Origin: Aliishimia sp965656085
GTDB lineage: Bacteria > Pseudomonadota > Alphaproteobacteria > Rhodobacterales > Rhodobacteraceae
Direction: 5' to 3'
Assembly: GCA_965656085.1 (NCBI GenBank)
Contig: CBFHJA010000002.1
Coordinates: 62,001-126,000, forward strand
Length of the DNA stretch: 64,000 nt
The number at the start of each line of letters is the position of its first letter. Positions within the stretch are counted from its first letter, which is position 1. The notes beneath the pieces are model-generated. The model had not been told where the DNA came from. It searched no databases and was given only the letters and a program-made list of their open reading frames with translations. The translations under genes were made by a program, and so were the position numbers. Below are positions 44,340-53,690 of this stretch, one piece after another.

Positions 44340-47219
44340 ATGATTATCAATCATACCTCGGCGTTACATACTTTCAGTCTTGACGACCTGACCGGCAGCA
44401 CCACGGGCGCCCCGGCAGATATTGACCTGACCGAAAGTGTTGTACCGGCCTTTACAGACAAGGATGGCAACGTCCTCTACGCGGTCGACAGCACCCTTGG
44501 CTTCTATGTAACCGATTTCATCGGCGCGGAGGACAAGGTTTTCGATGGAGACTATGCGGAAGGGTTCGCGGGCAATGTTGACCCGGCAGATGACCCCAAT
44601 GGACTGGCGGGCCTCGCTGTCCGCAACGCCAAGACGGACCTCTTCAAGTCTGGTGCACCGCTTGGGACATGGTCGCTGGGCCTTGGCGGCCAGACCGTAA
44701 AAGCCTCTACGGAACACTACAGCACGATGTCGCAGGTGCTGTCTGACCAAGCCTACCCGGGTGATCCCGACGCGATTGGTCCGCTCGATGATGACCTGCG
44801 AATACTGGACCTACGTCCTGATGGCTTGGGTGGCTTTGACGCAGGTGCGCTGCATCAATTATGGCTCGAAGAACTCACACAGGCCCTTCAGACCGCGATC
44901 GACAATGTCGGCACCGCCGATCAGGTGCTCAGCGATATCGACTTCGACCGCGATATGAGCAACGACACCTACCGCATCACCACGGAAACCATCGATTACG
45001 ACAGCGATGGCGACGGCGTGACAGAACTGACGCAAGTCGGCGCGGTTGATCTGGGCAATGACGGCACGATCGACCTGATGGACAAACCGCTGAACGGAAT
45101 CGGAGCGCCAGCAGATATTGCTGACGTTATCGACCCGAACGAGGCGAGCATCACCTACGACATTGCCTATTCTCAGGACTATTCGATCACTGTGAAAGAC
45201 GACGGCAAACTGCTCTATCGCTTTGGCGAAGCGGTCAAGCGACCCAATGACATCCGCATGGAGGTCAATCTGGACCTGCCCGATGACTGGACCGCCGATG
45301 CGGACAATAGCGGAGTTGCAGACGGGCTTGAAGGCGATGGCTTTGCCGTCACCAAGGCTGAACTGGTGATCCGTCACAACACCACAAACAACCCCAACGA
45401 TCAGGTCCGTCCGGAAGACTACGAGAACGAGGCGGCCATTGGTCGTCTGCCGTCGCACATCATCGTCGACGATCCGGACAATCCCGGCAATACGCTCTGG
45501 GTGTCGCCTGTGGACAGCTACAACGGTGAAGGCGAAGCGCTCTACAGCTACTTTAAGCTGGATGCGAACGGCAACATCGACGCGCTCGCGGGCGGTCAGG
45601 CCGTCACCGATCCCGATGGCAACTTTGTCGGGTATCGCAACGAGGATGCGGATGGCAACTTCATCGGCACGGTTCTGAAGGATGACTCGTTGGCCGCGCT
45701 GGCCGATGCGGCCGATTTGGAGTTCGCATCAGCTGATCTGGCCGAAGGGTTCACTGCCAACTGGTATACCACGGTTGATCGCGAGCCGTTCGAGTGGTCC
45801 TATGACAAGTTCCCGGACAATCCCTACATCAACATCTTCGAGAGCTTCCACAGCCCTGAAGATGCTGCTCAGGAAGGTTACTCTAACGCCGATCTGGTCT
45901 CGGGTCCGCGCTGGCGCCTGACACCGAACAAATTCGGTCAGGACTTGCCGGGTCTGGAAGTCCCAATCGTGGAAAACTCTCCGCCGCCTTATCAGCGGGA
46001 TAACATCAAGTATCCAACTGGCGAATTCACCACCACCACGCTGAACCTGCTTGACTGGAATGGCGACTCGCCGCTTGCTTCGTCAGTTGGCTGGATGGCT
46101 GTCGACAGGGATCGGCTCGATGAGAACCGCGATGGCTTGATCGACGAAGGCTGGAGCGATGTGAATGGCAGTCTTGGTCATGGCGACGCGTTGCCTACAG
46201 GTCTGATCCTGACCGCCACCTCGCCAAATGGCGTTGTGCTTGAGTCGGATGTCTTCGACACCTCAGTCTACATTAAAGGGGATCGCCAAGACTCAGCCAA
46301 CATCTACGATATCCAGCTCAATATCGAATATGAGCGGGAATCGCCGGTGATCGGGGCGGTGCAGGAGATCGACGTTCAGTCGCAGCCGGCACAGCAATTC
46401 GCCTTCCAGGACGGGGCGATCTTCGACAACCCGGTGGTGTTCATGCCGTCGCTGTCCTATCTCGGGCGGGATGTGGCGAATGTCACGGTCGAGAGCGTCA
46501 CGGATAGCGGCGTGAGCGTCTATGTGCAGGAAGCCGACTATCTGGACCAGAACCACCGGCCCGAAACCGCGACCATGATCACCATGGAAGAAGGCAGTTG
46601 GGAGCTTGCTGACGGCAGCCGGATCGAGGTTGGAACGACTGAGGTGGCGGCTGGCTCACTTCAAGACTTCCACTCCGTGACCTTCGCCGATGCCTTCGAC
46701 GAGGCACCGACCGTGCTGGTGCAGGTTCAGACCAACAACGACACCGACTGGGCCGTTGTCCGTCTGAGCGACGTCACCACAACCGGCTTCGAGTTCATCC
46801 TTCAGGAAGAGGAAGCGAGCGACCAAGTGCTTGACTCCGCTGAGATTGTTGGCTGGATGGCGGTTGACGCGGCGGATACCTCCGACGTGCTCGACTTCGG
46901 TGATCTGACCGCGCAGGCCTTCTTCGAAGAGGACCTCGTCAATCACTACACAGGCGATGTCGCACTGGATGCCGCACTTGGTCTCGATCCGCTCGTGGCC
47001 GGTTTGGTTGCCAGCTTCAACGGCGCGGACGCTGTCGCCACGCGGCTCAAGTCGGTCAGCAATGACGGCACGTCGGCAACGGCGACCTTCATCGCACAGG
47101 AAGATCGCAGCGCGGATAATGAGATCGGCCATATTCCGGAGGACATCTCCGGCATGGCGTTCGAAAGCGCGGGCTTGCTGCGGGGCGAGATGTTCGTGGA
47201 CGATATCCTCGTCGCCTGA
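44340..47219 (+). CDS. Large acidic, probably exported protein with C-terminal lectin-like repeats
   Basis: A 959-residue, very Asp/Glu-rich protein with no N-terminal signal peptide or membrane helix. The first ~600 residues contain calcium-loop-like stretches (DYDSDGDGVTE near 220, LDENRDGLIDEG near 590, DADGNFIG) but no RTX nonapeptides. From about 670 come three related beta-rich modules (near 670-745, 770-845 and 865-945), with hallmarks VTFADAFDEAPTVLVQVQ, FILQEEEASD and a recurring VGWMAV. These resemble H-type-lectin-like modules of large marine extracellular proteins. Export by type I secretion is inferred from acidity and lack of signal peptide. A strong promoter-distal terminator follows. 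Function unknown. Confidence 0.82.
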   Translation: MIINHTSALHTFSLDDLTGSTTGAPADIDLTESVVPAFTDKDGNVLYAVDSTLGFYVTDFIGAEDKVFDGDYAEGFAGNVDPADDPNGLAGLAVRNAKTDLFKSGAPLGTWSLGLGGQTVKASTEHYSTMSQVLSDQAYPGDPDAIGPLDDDLRILDLRPDGLGGFDAGALHQLWLEELTQALQTAIDNVGTADQVLSDIDFDRDMSNDTYRITTETIDYDSDGDGVTELTQVGAVDLGNDGTIDLMDKPLNGIGAPADIADVIDPNEASITYDIAYSQDYSITVKDDGKLLYRFGEAVKRPNDIRMEVNLDLPDDWTADADNSGVADGLEGDGFAVTKAELVIRHNTTNNPNDQVRPEDYENEAAIGRLPSHIIVDDPDNPGNTLWVSPVDSYNGEGEALYSYFKLDANGNIDALAGGQAVTDPDGNFVGYRNEDADGNFIGTVLKDDSLAALADAADLEFASADLAEGFTANWYTTVDREPFEWSYDKFPDNPYINIFESFHSPEDAAQEGYSNADLVSGPRWRLTPNKFGQDLPGLEVPIVENSPPPYQRDNIKYPTGEFTTTTLNLLDWNGDSPLASSVGWMAVDRDRLDENRDGLIDEGWSDVNGSLGHGDALPTGLILTATSPNGVVLESDVFDTSVYIKGDRQDSANIYDIQLNIEYERESPVIGAVQEIDVQSQPAQQFAFQDGAIFDNPVVFMPSLSYLGRDVANVTVESVTDSGVSVYVQEADYLDQNHRPETATMITMEEGSWELADGSRIEVGTTEVAAGSLQDFHSVTFADAFDEAPTVLVQVQTNNDTDWAVVRLSDVTTTGFEFILQEEEASDQVLDSAEIVGWMAVDAADTSDVLDFGDLTAQAFFEEDLVNHYTGDVALDAALGLDPLVAGLVASFNGADAVATRLKSVSNDGTSATATFIAQEDRSADNEIGHIPEDISGMAFESAGLLRGEMFVDDILVA

Positions 47220-47239
47220 TCTGCGGGTTTTGAAACACC

Positions 47240-47272
47240 AAAACCGGGCGGTGCCGCACCGCCCGGTTTTTT
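47240..47272 (+). terminator. Intrinsic terminator of the 959-residue gene
   Basis: A perfect 13-pair stem (AAACCGGGCGGTG / CACCGCCCGGTTT) with a three-base loop ends in a T run. It starts about 20 bases after the stop. Confidence 0.93.
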
Positions 47273-47383
47273 CGTGTTTGGAGGGTGGGCGCGCCCAAAG
47301 GTTAACGGGGCGAACGTTGCGTCACGCCGACCACCGTACAAAACGTGAAGACAAGGCTTAACGCCATAAAAACAAGGTCTGGC

Positions 47384-47432
47384 AGGTGTATGGCTATGCG
47401 TATGGCTCGGCGTATGGCACCTGTACATACAA
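47384..47432. repeat. Intergenic repeat (copy B, relative of 34011-34060)
   Basis: Contains three GTATGGC words at about 10-12 base spacing and then CACCTGTACATACA. The order GCGTATGGCTCG, short spacer, CACCTGTACATACA is shared with the reverse complement of copy A near regA. Confidence 0.6.
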
Positions 47433-47512
47433 ATCACGATTCGTTCCGGGATTTGGAATGGTTAAGGCAGCGTGCGGTGGGGGCGCGTTAACCTTTTTGG
47501 CTTGGTGCCATG

Positions 47513-47530
47513 GTGGGCAATATTGCCCAC
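47513..47530. repeat. Palindromic extragenic element GTGGGCAATATTGCCCAC
   Basis: A perfect 18-base palindrome. On the minus strand it is flanked by GTAGC before and CA after, as in the copy at 52281, so it is a member of a small extragenic family. Confidence 0.75.
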
Positions 47531-47611
47531 GCTACAAGACCGTCGCCCCTGTTTTCCGTTTGACAAAAACCCCAAATCCGGCGCGTGACATCCGCGCGCC
47601 GACGGCTCGGG

Positions 47612-48451
47612 TTACTTGCTGAACAGGACCGGGAGCTTGGCGCTCCGCAATAGCGCGTGGGAGGTGGCGCCGATCACGGCGTCGTAGATCTTGGAATGGC
47701 CGAACGCGCCGGTCACGATCAGACTGGCGCCGGTCTCGAACGCGGCCTGTTCGAGCACCTCCGCGACGCTGGCCCCGTCCAGATCGCGCTGGGCGAGGGA
47801 GGGCTTCAGGCCGTGCCGGGACAAGGTTTCCACAAGGTCGATCCCGCGCGAATCGTGCAGCGCGTCGCCAGCGCTGCGACCGACCCGGAGCACCGTGGCC
47901 GCAGCGCCCTCATCGGCGAGCGCCACCATGTCATGCACAGCGCGGGCCGCCTCGCGGGTGTCGCTCCAGCCGATCAGGAAATTGCGGCCGATCTGCGCGC
48001 CGTCATGGCCGGGCGGCACGACGATCACCGGCCGCCCGCTCTCGCGGATCACCCGCTCCTGCGCATAGCGCTGGTCGGGCCGGTCGGCCTCGCTATCCTC
48101 CTGCGCCATGATCACCAGATCGGCGGCCCGCGCGCTTTCGATCATGCGCGTATCGGACGTGACCGCCTCGGCGCGGAGCAGACGGAATTCGCTTGCAAAG
48201 AGTTCCGGGTCCAGATGCCGGTCGAAGAGCGCGCGGATCGCATCCGCCTCCCGCTGCTGGCTTTCGTTGAAATGCGCGAAGGCCGGTCCGGGCACGTGCA
48301 TGGCGATGCCGGGATAAACCGCCAGCGCTTCGATCGTATGCAGACCGATCAGATGCGCGCTGTATTTGCGGGCCAGCGGAACGGCGACACTCAGCAGGGT
48401 GTCGGCATGTTCCGACGTTGTGAGGCAAACCAGTATCGTCTTGGGGCGCAT
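47612..48451 (-). CDS. Universal stress protein, tandem Usp domains
   Basis: A 279-residue protein with two Usp folds, about residues 1-145 (TILVCLTTSEHADTLL at the start) and 150-279; the second ends with the ATP-loop-like VTGAFGHSKIYDAVIGATSHALLRSAKLPVL. Such proteins bind ATP or act in energy-stress survival and are often FNR- or redox-regulated. An AAAGGA site precedes the ATG, and an FNR-type palindrome is centred about 68 bases upstream of it. The gene lies beside the Crp/Fnr regulator gene, same strand. Confidence 0.9.
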   Translation of the reverse strand: MRPKTILVCLTTSEHADTLLSVAVPLARKYSAHLIGLHTIEALAVYPGIAMHVPGPAFAHFNESQQREADAIRALFDRHLDPELFASEFRLLRAEAVTSDTRMIESARAADLVIMAQEDSEADRPDQRYAQERVIRESGRPVIVVPPGHDGAQIGRNFLIGWSDTREAARAVHDMVALADEGAAATVLRVGRSAGDALHDSRGIDLVETLSRHGLKPSLAQRDLDGASVAEVLEQAAFETGASLIVTGAFGHSKIYDAVIGATSHALLRSAKLPVLFSK

Positions 48452-48511
48452 GGGGCTCGTCCTTTGCAGATCAGCGATACCACGACTCTACGCGCCCGGC
48501 GGCCCCTGCGC

Positions 48512-48525
48512 TTGATCGGCGTCAA
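48512..48525. promoter_or_regulatory. FNR/FixK-type box upstream of uspA
   Basis: TTGATCGGCGTCAA differs at one base from TTGAT-N4-ATCAA. Its centre is about 68 bases upstream of the uspA ATG. Confidence 0.65.
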
Positions 48526-48558
48526 TTCCGGCGCCGCAAACCGCAGGGCCGTATGCGC

Positions 48559-49230
48559 TCAGTCGGTGCGCTGGCACAAGGCGCGCATCATGTCCGGGTT
48601 CTCGATGATGACCATGTGCGCGCCCTGCATGGAAATATATCCCGCCTTGCGGAACTGGGTGAGTGTCCGGCTGACGGTCTCGGTTGTCATTCCGAGAAAA
48701 TCGGCGATATCGGAGCGGCTCATCGGCAGGGGCACCTGGCGCCCCTTGCAAGGCCCAGTTCCGGTCCGCATCCCGACGGTGCAGAGGAAACAGGCGACCT
48801 TTTCGGCTGCCGTTTTCTGGCCGAGCATCATCACGTGATCCTGAATCTCGCTGATTTCCTGCAGCGCCGCCACCATCAGCGCCTGATGCAATTGCGGATC
48901 TGTCTTGCCATTCGCGAGAACGGAGGCGCGGTAGGGTTGCAGCGTGGCATCGACCAGCACGTCGCAATCGGTGTGGTGCAGGCCAAAGGACGGAAAGCCC
49001 ACGATATCGCCCGGATATCCGAAGGAAATCACTTGCCGGCGGCCATCGGGCAACATCCGGCTGAGGCGAAGGACGCCCGTGTCGATGCGATAGAGCCAAT
49101 CGACCGGATCGCCTTCGAAATACAGGCTCGTGCCCGCCTGCACCCGTGTCTTTTGCGGAATGTTCGACCTGCCATGCAGCGCGTCGAGTGGAAGAACGCT
49201 CTTTCGGTCAAAAGGTATCGTGACATACAT
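48559..49230 (-). CDS. Crp/Fnr-family transcriptional regulator (FixK/DNR-like)
   Basis: A 223-residue regulator: cyclic-nucleotide-type sensor barrel (about 30-140), dimer helix, and a C-terminal helix-turn-helix (SRSDIADFLGMTTETVSRTL, residues 171-190). Recognition residues E184, S187 and R188 match FNR E209/S212/R213, predicting TTGAT half-sites. No N-terminal cysteine cluster exists (cysteines only at 89, 147, 150, 161 and 219), so it is probably not an oxygen-sensing Fe-S protein; a FixK- or DNR-like role is more likely. Start ATG 49230 follows a G-run ribosome site; the longer frame to 49377 lacks support. TTGAT-type boxes lie in front of neighbouring genes. Confidence 0.88.
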   Translation of the reverse strand: MYVTIPFDRKSVLPLDALHGRSNIPQKTRVQAGTSLYFEGDPVDWLYRIDTGVLRLSRMLPDGRRQVISFGYPGDIVGFPSFGLHHTDCDVLVDATLQPYRASVLANGKTDPQLHQALMVAALQEISEIQDHVMMLGQKTAAEKVACFLCTVGMRTGTGPCKGRQVPLPMSRSDIADFLGMTTETVSRTLTQFRKAGYISMQGAHMVIIENPDMMRALCQRTD

Positions 49231-49409
49231 CAAATTTCCCCCCGTTAACTTCTTGTAAAGACTTTGGACAATGCACGTATCCGCCGTTATGCTTTTCACG
49301 TATCCGATTGTAATATTTTGTATCAGACCGTTCCGGTTTGTGTTCACAGTGCGCATCTTGTTGATGGTGAAAGACAAATTGGGCCAAGCATGGTCCGAAG
49401 GGCGGGCAA

Positions 49410-50189
<780 letters not shown>

Positions 50190-51759
50190 AGGCGTTTGGC
50201 CAGGTCGCGCTGGCGATACGGCTTGTGCAGCACGTCCCATGTCGCGCCCTGTGACAGCGCGCGGGACACCACGTCGCTCGCATATCCCGAGGTCAGCAAA
50301 ATCTTGATATCCGGGAATTCCTCCTGCACGCGGGATGCCAGTTTGTACCCGTTCAGCGTGCCCGGCATCACAAGGTCCGAGAACAGCAAATCCACGTGCA
50401 AACCGTCCAGCAGCATCTTGTAGGCCGCATCTCCGCTGTCCGCCTCGACCGTCTCGAAGCCGATATCGCGAATGCGTTCCGCCGAGAGCCGCAACACCCT
50501 TGGATTGTCCTCGACCACAAGCACCGTCTGCCCGCGCCCGCGCGGAGGGCGCTTTTCGTCCGGTACGGGATTGGGCAGGCTGTGAGTCGCCGCCAGTTCC
50601 GGCAGGGCCGGGAAATACAGGCCGAAACTCGTGCCGAAGCCAAGTTCGCTGTAGAGCGTGACATGCCCTCCGGACTGGCGCACGAAGCCATAGACCATCG
50701 CAAGGCCCAGACCGCTGCCGCCGGTCTCGGTCTTGGTCGTGAAGAACGGCTCGAATGCCCGCTTTTGCGCGTCCGCCGACATGCCGACACCATCGTCGGA
50801 CACCGACAAGCGCACATAGTCGCCGAGAGCCATGTCGATCTCTTGCGCCATGTAGTCATCGTCGATCGTGACATTGGCGACCGAGAGCAGCAGGTTGCCC
50901 CCCTCGGGCATCGCGTCGCGCGCGTTGATGGCGAGGTTCATCAGCGCCGATTGCAACTGGACGGGGTCAAGCTCCACGAGGTGGCGGTCCTCGGCATATC
51001 TGGTCTTGATCGTGTATTTCGAGCCCAGCGTGCGCCGCAGGATCGCGAGGGTCTTTTCGCAGATATCGCGCAGGTCCACCGTCACGGGTTTCAGGTTCGA
51101 CCGGCGCGCGAAGACCATCAGGCGGGAGGTCAGGTCCGCGCCAAGCTCCGCTGTCTCCAGCGCGTCGCGGATCAGGTGCACCTGCCGGTCCGATGGGTCG
51201 CGCATCCCCAGAAGTTCGAGATTGCCGATCACGACCGTCAGGATGTTGTTGAAATCATGCACGATCCCGCCGACCATCTGCCCGACGGCTTCGAGCCGCT
51301 GCGAGCGGGCCAGCGCGTCCTGCGTGGCCTTGCGATGGGTCAGATCGTGCAGGATCGCGATAAAGAGGCGATCCCCGTCGATATGGGTATCGCCCACCGA
51401 CAGGTGCAGGGGAAACACGCTGCCATCGCTGCGCCGCCCCTCGACCTCGCGCCCCTGACCGATGATGCGCTTCTCGCCGGTGTCCATATAGGCCTGCATG
51501 AACCCGTCATGCTGCTCGGCCATGTCCTGCACCATGAGCGTCTTGACGTTCTGGCCCACGAGATCGTCCGCCACGGCAAGGAACAGATCGCAGGCAGCCG
51601 GGTTCACGCGGCGGATGATGCCCGCGCTGTCGGCCACGATCATGGCGTCCACGGCGGCTTCGAAGAGGCTGTGAAGAACGGCGCTGTCTTCGGGGTGAGA
51701 ATTCATGTCGATCCGGGGTCCTGTCTGACAAGGATTGTCATGTCTGCGCGTGGCGGCAA

Positions 51760-51773
51760 TTGATCTCCATCAA
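51760..51773. promoter_or_regulatory. Perfect FNR/FixK box between hybrid kinase and host-attachment gene
   Basis: TTGATCTCCATCAA matches TTGAT-N4-ATCAA exactly. Its centre is about 60 bases from the kinase ATG (minus) and 42 bases from the host-attachment-like gene ATG (plus), a typical class II activator position if transcription starts near the latter gene. Confidence 0.8.
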
Positions 51774-51808
51774 CAACCGTCGCGCCAAATCGTATAAGCT
51801 GGCCCGCG

Positions 51809-52261
51809 ATGAGCAGCCAGACACAGATCCCCTCGCCGCCGACGACCTTGATCCTGATCGCCAATGACACGCGCGCCTCGGTCCTGTTCAACTCCGGGCC
51901 GGGGCAGGGGTTGATGCTCAGCCGGCAGCGCCAGTGGCGCGCGCCAAAGCGCAGCGCCGGGCCCGGGACACAGAACGCAGCTTCCTATTTCGACGACGTT
52001 ATGACCCGCTCCCCGCGCTCAGAGAAAATCCGCGCCGCCGCCACGTTCGCGCAGAGCATCTGCACCTCCCTGTGGCGCGATCTGGACAGCGGCCTGTTCG
52101 ACCGTCTGGTGATCTTCGCCAACATGTCGATGCTGCACAACCTGCGCGCCGCGCTCGATCCGGCCCTGCACAGCGTTCTGGCGGGCGTGGTCGCCAAGGA
52201 CCTGACCGGTGAGACCCTCGACCGGATCGAGAGCGAAGTCGGGCGCATCCTCGAAATCTGA
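51809..52261 (+). CDS. Host-attachment-family protein (baeRF-like)
   Basis: A 150-residue protein of the family named 'protein required for attachment to host cells' (AttH-type). Diagnostic are LILIANDTRASVLF at the start, ARSEKI-type FAQSICTSLW, and the C-terminal helix LDPALHSVLAGVVAKDLTGETLDRIE. The fold is related to release-factor-like (eRF1-type) domains; the named attachment role in Agrobacterium is not general. No export signal is seen, so it is cytosolic. An FNR-type box is just upstream. Confidence 0.82.
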   Translation: MSSQTQIPSPPTTLILIANDTRASVLFNSGPGQGLMLSRQRQWRAPKRSAGPGTQNAASYFDDVMTRSPRSEKIRAAATFAQSICTSLWRDLDSGLFDRLVIFANMSMLHNLRAALDPALHSVLAGVVAKDLTGETLDRIESEVGRILEI

Positions 52262-52280
52262 CGCGCTGGCGTTTTGTAGA

Positions 52281-52331
52281 GTGGGCAATTTGCCCACCAA
52301 TGCCGCCCTCACCAGATGGGCAGATTGCCCA
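52281..52331. repeat. Pair of GTGGGCAAT-type palindromes
   Basis: GTGGGCAATTTGCCCAC at 52281-52297 is followed 19 bases later by TGGGCAGATTGCCCA at 52317-52331. The first shares flanking GTAG and CCA with the copy at 47513. They lie between the stops of two convergent genes, where they may act as a bidirectional transcript end. Confidence 0.7.
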
Positions 52332-52351
52332 CCGGACGTGCGGCGACCGGG

Positions 52352-53497
52352 TCAGGCCGACCGCGCGGCCGGGTCATGGCGCAACATATCCGCCATGCGG
52401 AGATATCTGGTCAGATCCGACAAGGTGATCACGCCCATAAGCGCATGGTCCGACACCACGAGATATTTGCGCTGCCCGGTCTTGCCGATGCGGGTCATCA
52501 GGTCCTGCATCGGCAGATCGGGAGAAATGGTCTCCGTCTCCTTCAGCCCCGCATAGACATCGCCCACCCGCGTGGTGGCCCAGTTTTCCTTGTCGATCCC
52601 CACGATCAGGTGGCGGTCGATATGCCCGAGCAACACGCCGTCCTCCACCACCGGGACAAAGGTGATCTGCCGCTTGAGCAGCACGTCGTTGATGAAGCTC
52701 TCGACGGTCATGTCCGGGCCCACCGTCACTGGGTCGCGTGTCATCAGCTTGGCAACACTCTGGCCGTCGAACACGGTCTGGGCGAGTTGGTTCTGATAGG
52801 ACGCCCGCGCCGAGGCCAGCACGAAGAGGCCGATCATCACGTACCACATGCCAGCCACCACGCCGCCCTGAAACAAGGACATCACGCCGATCAGGATCAA
52901 AAAGCCCGCGAAGACCGATCCCGATTTCGCCGCCGTCTCGGTGGCCGCGAGGATATCGCCGGACCGGCTCCAGAGCCACGCCCGCAACACCCGGCCCCCG
53001 TCCAGCGGAAAGGCCGGGACCAGATTGAACACCGCGAGGATGAAATTGATCAGCGCCAGATAGGCCAGCACCTCCGTGACCGGCGGCGCGGCCAAAAGCA
53101 GCGAGACCTGTGCCGCGACCCAGAAGCCTGCCGCGAGTGCAAAGCTCATCGCCGGGCCCGCCAGTGCGACCCAGAACTCGACAGCCGCCGACTCCGGCTC
53201 GCGTTCCAGCTCCGCAACGCCGCCGAAGATGAACAAGGTGATCCCCTTGATCGTGATCCCATAGCGCCGGGCGACGACCGAGTGGGCCATCTCATGCAGC
53301 AGCAAGGAGCCGAAAAAGCACAGCATCGCCACCAGCGCCATCAGCAAATATGTCTGCGGGGTCAGGCCCGCCACGGTCTGGGGGAAATACTCGCGCGACA
53401 GCCCCCACGTGATCAGGGCCGCGATCAAGGCCCAGCTTGGATCGAGTTTGACGTCGAACCCCCACAGGGAAAAGATCTTCACGGAATTTGCGAACAT
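52352..53497 (-). CDS. Site-2-type metalloprotease with two CBS domains (M50 family)
   Basis: A 381-residue membrane protein with about six hydrophobic segments. The zinc motif HEMAH has H68, E69 and H72 (LLLHEMAHSVVARRYG); the second site NLVPAFPLDGGR supplies the aspartate. Two CBS domains close the protein (LMTRDPVTVGPDMTVESF; YLVVSDHALMGVITLSDL), presumably sensing adenine nucleotides. Such proteases cut transmembrane regulators or anchors; the target is unknown. ATG 53497 with GGGGGTG ahead was chosen over the longer frame. The FNR-type box at 53645 is about 154 bases upstream. Confidence 0.9.
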   Translation of the reverse strand: MFANSVKIFSLWGFDVKLDPSWALIAALITWGLSREYFPQTVAGLTPQTYLLMALVAMLCFFGSLLLHEMAHSVVARRYGITIKGITLFIFGGVAELEREPESAAVEFWVALAGPAMSFALAAGFWVAAQVSLLLAAPPVTEVLAYLALINFILAVFNLVPAFPLDGGRVLRAWLWSRSGDILAATETAAKSGSVFAGFLILIGVMSLFQGGVVAGMWYVMIGLFVLASARASYQNQLAQTVFDGQSVAKLMTRDPVTVGPDMTVESFINDVLLKRQITFVPVVEDGVLLGHIDRHLIVGIDKENWATTRVGDVYAGLKETETISPDLPMQDLMTRIGKTGQRKYLVVSDHALMGVITLSDLTRYLRMADMLRHDPAARSA

Positions 53498-53644
53498 TCT
53501 AACACCCCCTCCATTTTTCGGCGCTGGGCGGTTCATCTCAGGCAAGTCATCGCGGACCGCGTTCGTGCCGTGCGGCAGCGGGGTGCGATACAGCCCGAAC
53601 GCAAGGCGTTTCCGAATACCATAGCCCGTTGCAAGAGGGGCAAA

Positions 53645-53658
53645 TTGAGGGAGATCAA
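53645..53658. promoter_or_regulatory. FNR/FixK-type box upstream of the antiporter-like gene
   Basis: TTGAGGGAGATCAA differs from TTGAT-N4-ATCAA at one base. Its centre is about 39 bases upstream of the ATG at 53691. Confidence 0.55.
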
Positions 53659-53690
53659 ATCTCTACAGGGCGCGGGTGGTAAGGGCAGGC

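Larger units (their letters stand above)
47273..47611. other. Intergenic region with repeats, no gene
   Basis: About 340 bases between the terminator of the large gene and the 3' end of the convergent uspA. No convincing gene; a 78-codon frame (47386-47622) is made of repeat words and overlaps uspA. It contains the GTATGGC/TGTACATAC repeat (47384-47432) and the palindrome GTGGGCAATATTGCCCAC (47513-47530). Confidence 0.7.

Noticed and set aside
44340..47219. RTX toxin/adhesin call for the 959-residue protein
   Set aside because: No GGxGxDxxx nonapeptide repeats were found despite acidic, calcium-loop-like stretches.
47386..47622. 78-codon plus frame in the repeat-bearing gap
   Set aside because: Its N-terminal part is a translation of the GTATGGC repeat and it overlaps the 3' end of uspA.
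48559..49230. Regulator as a classical oxygen-sensing Fe-S FNR
   Set aside because: The N terminus lacks the cysteine cluster; remaining cysteines are not spaced like FNR or FnrL.
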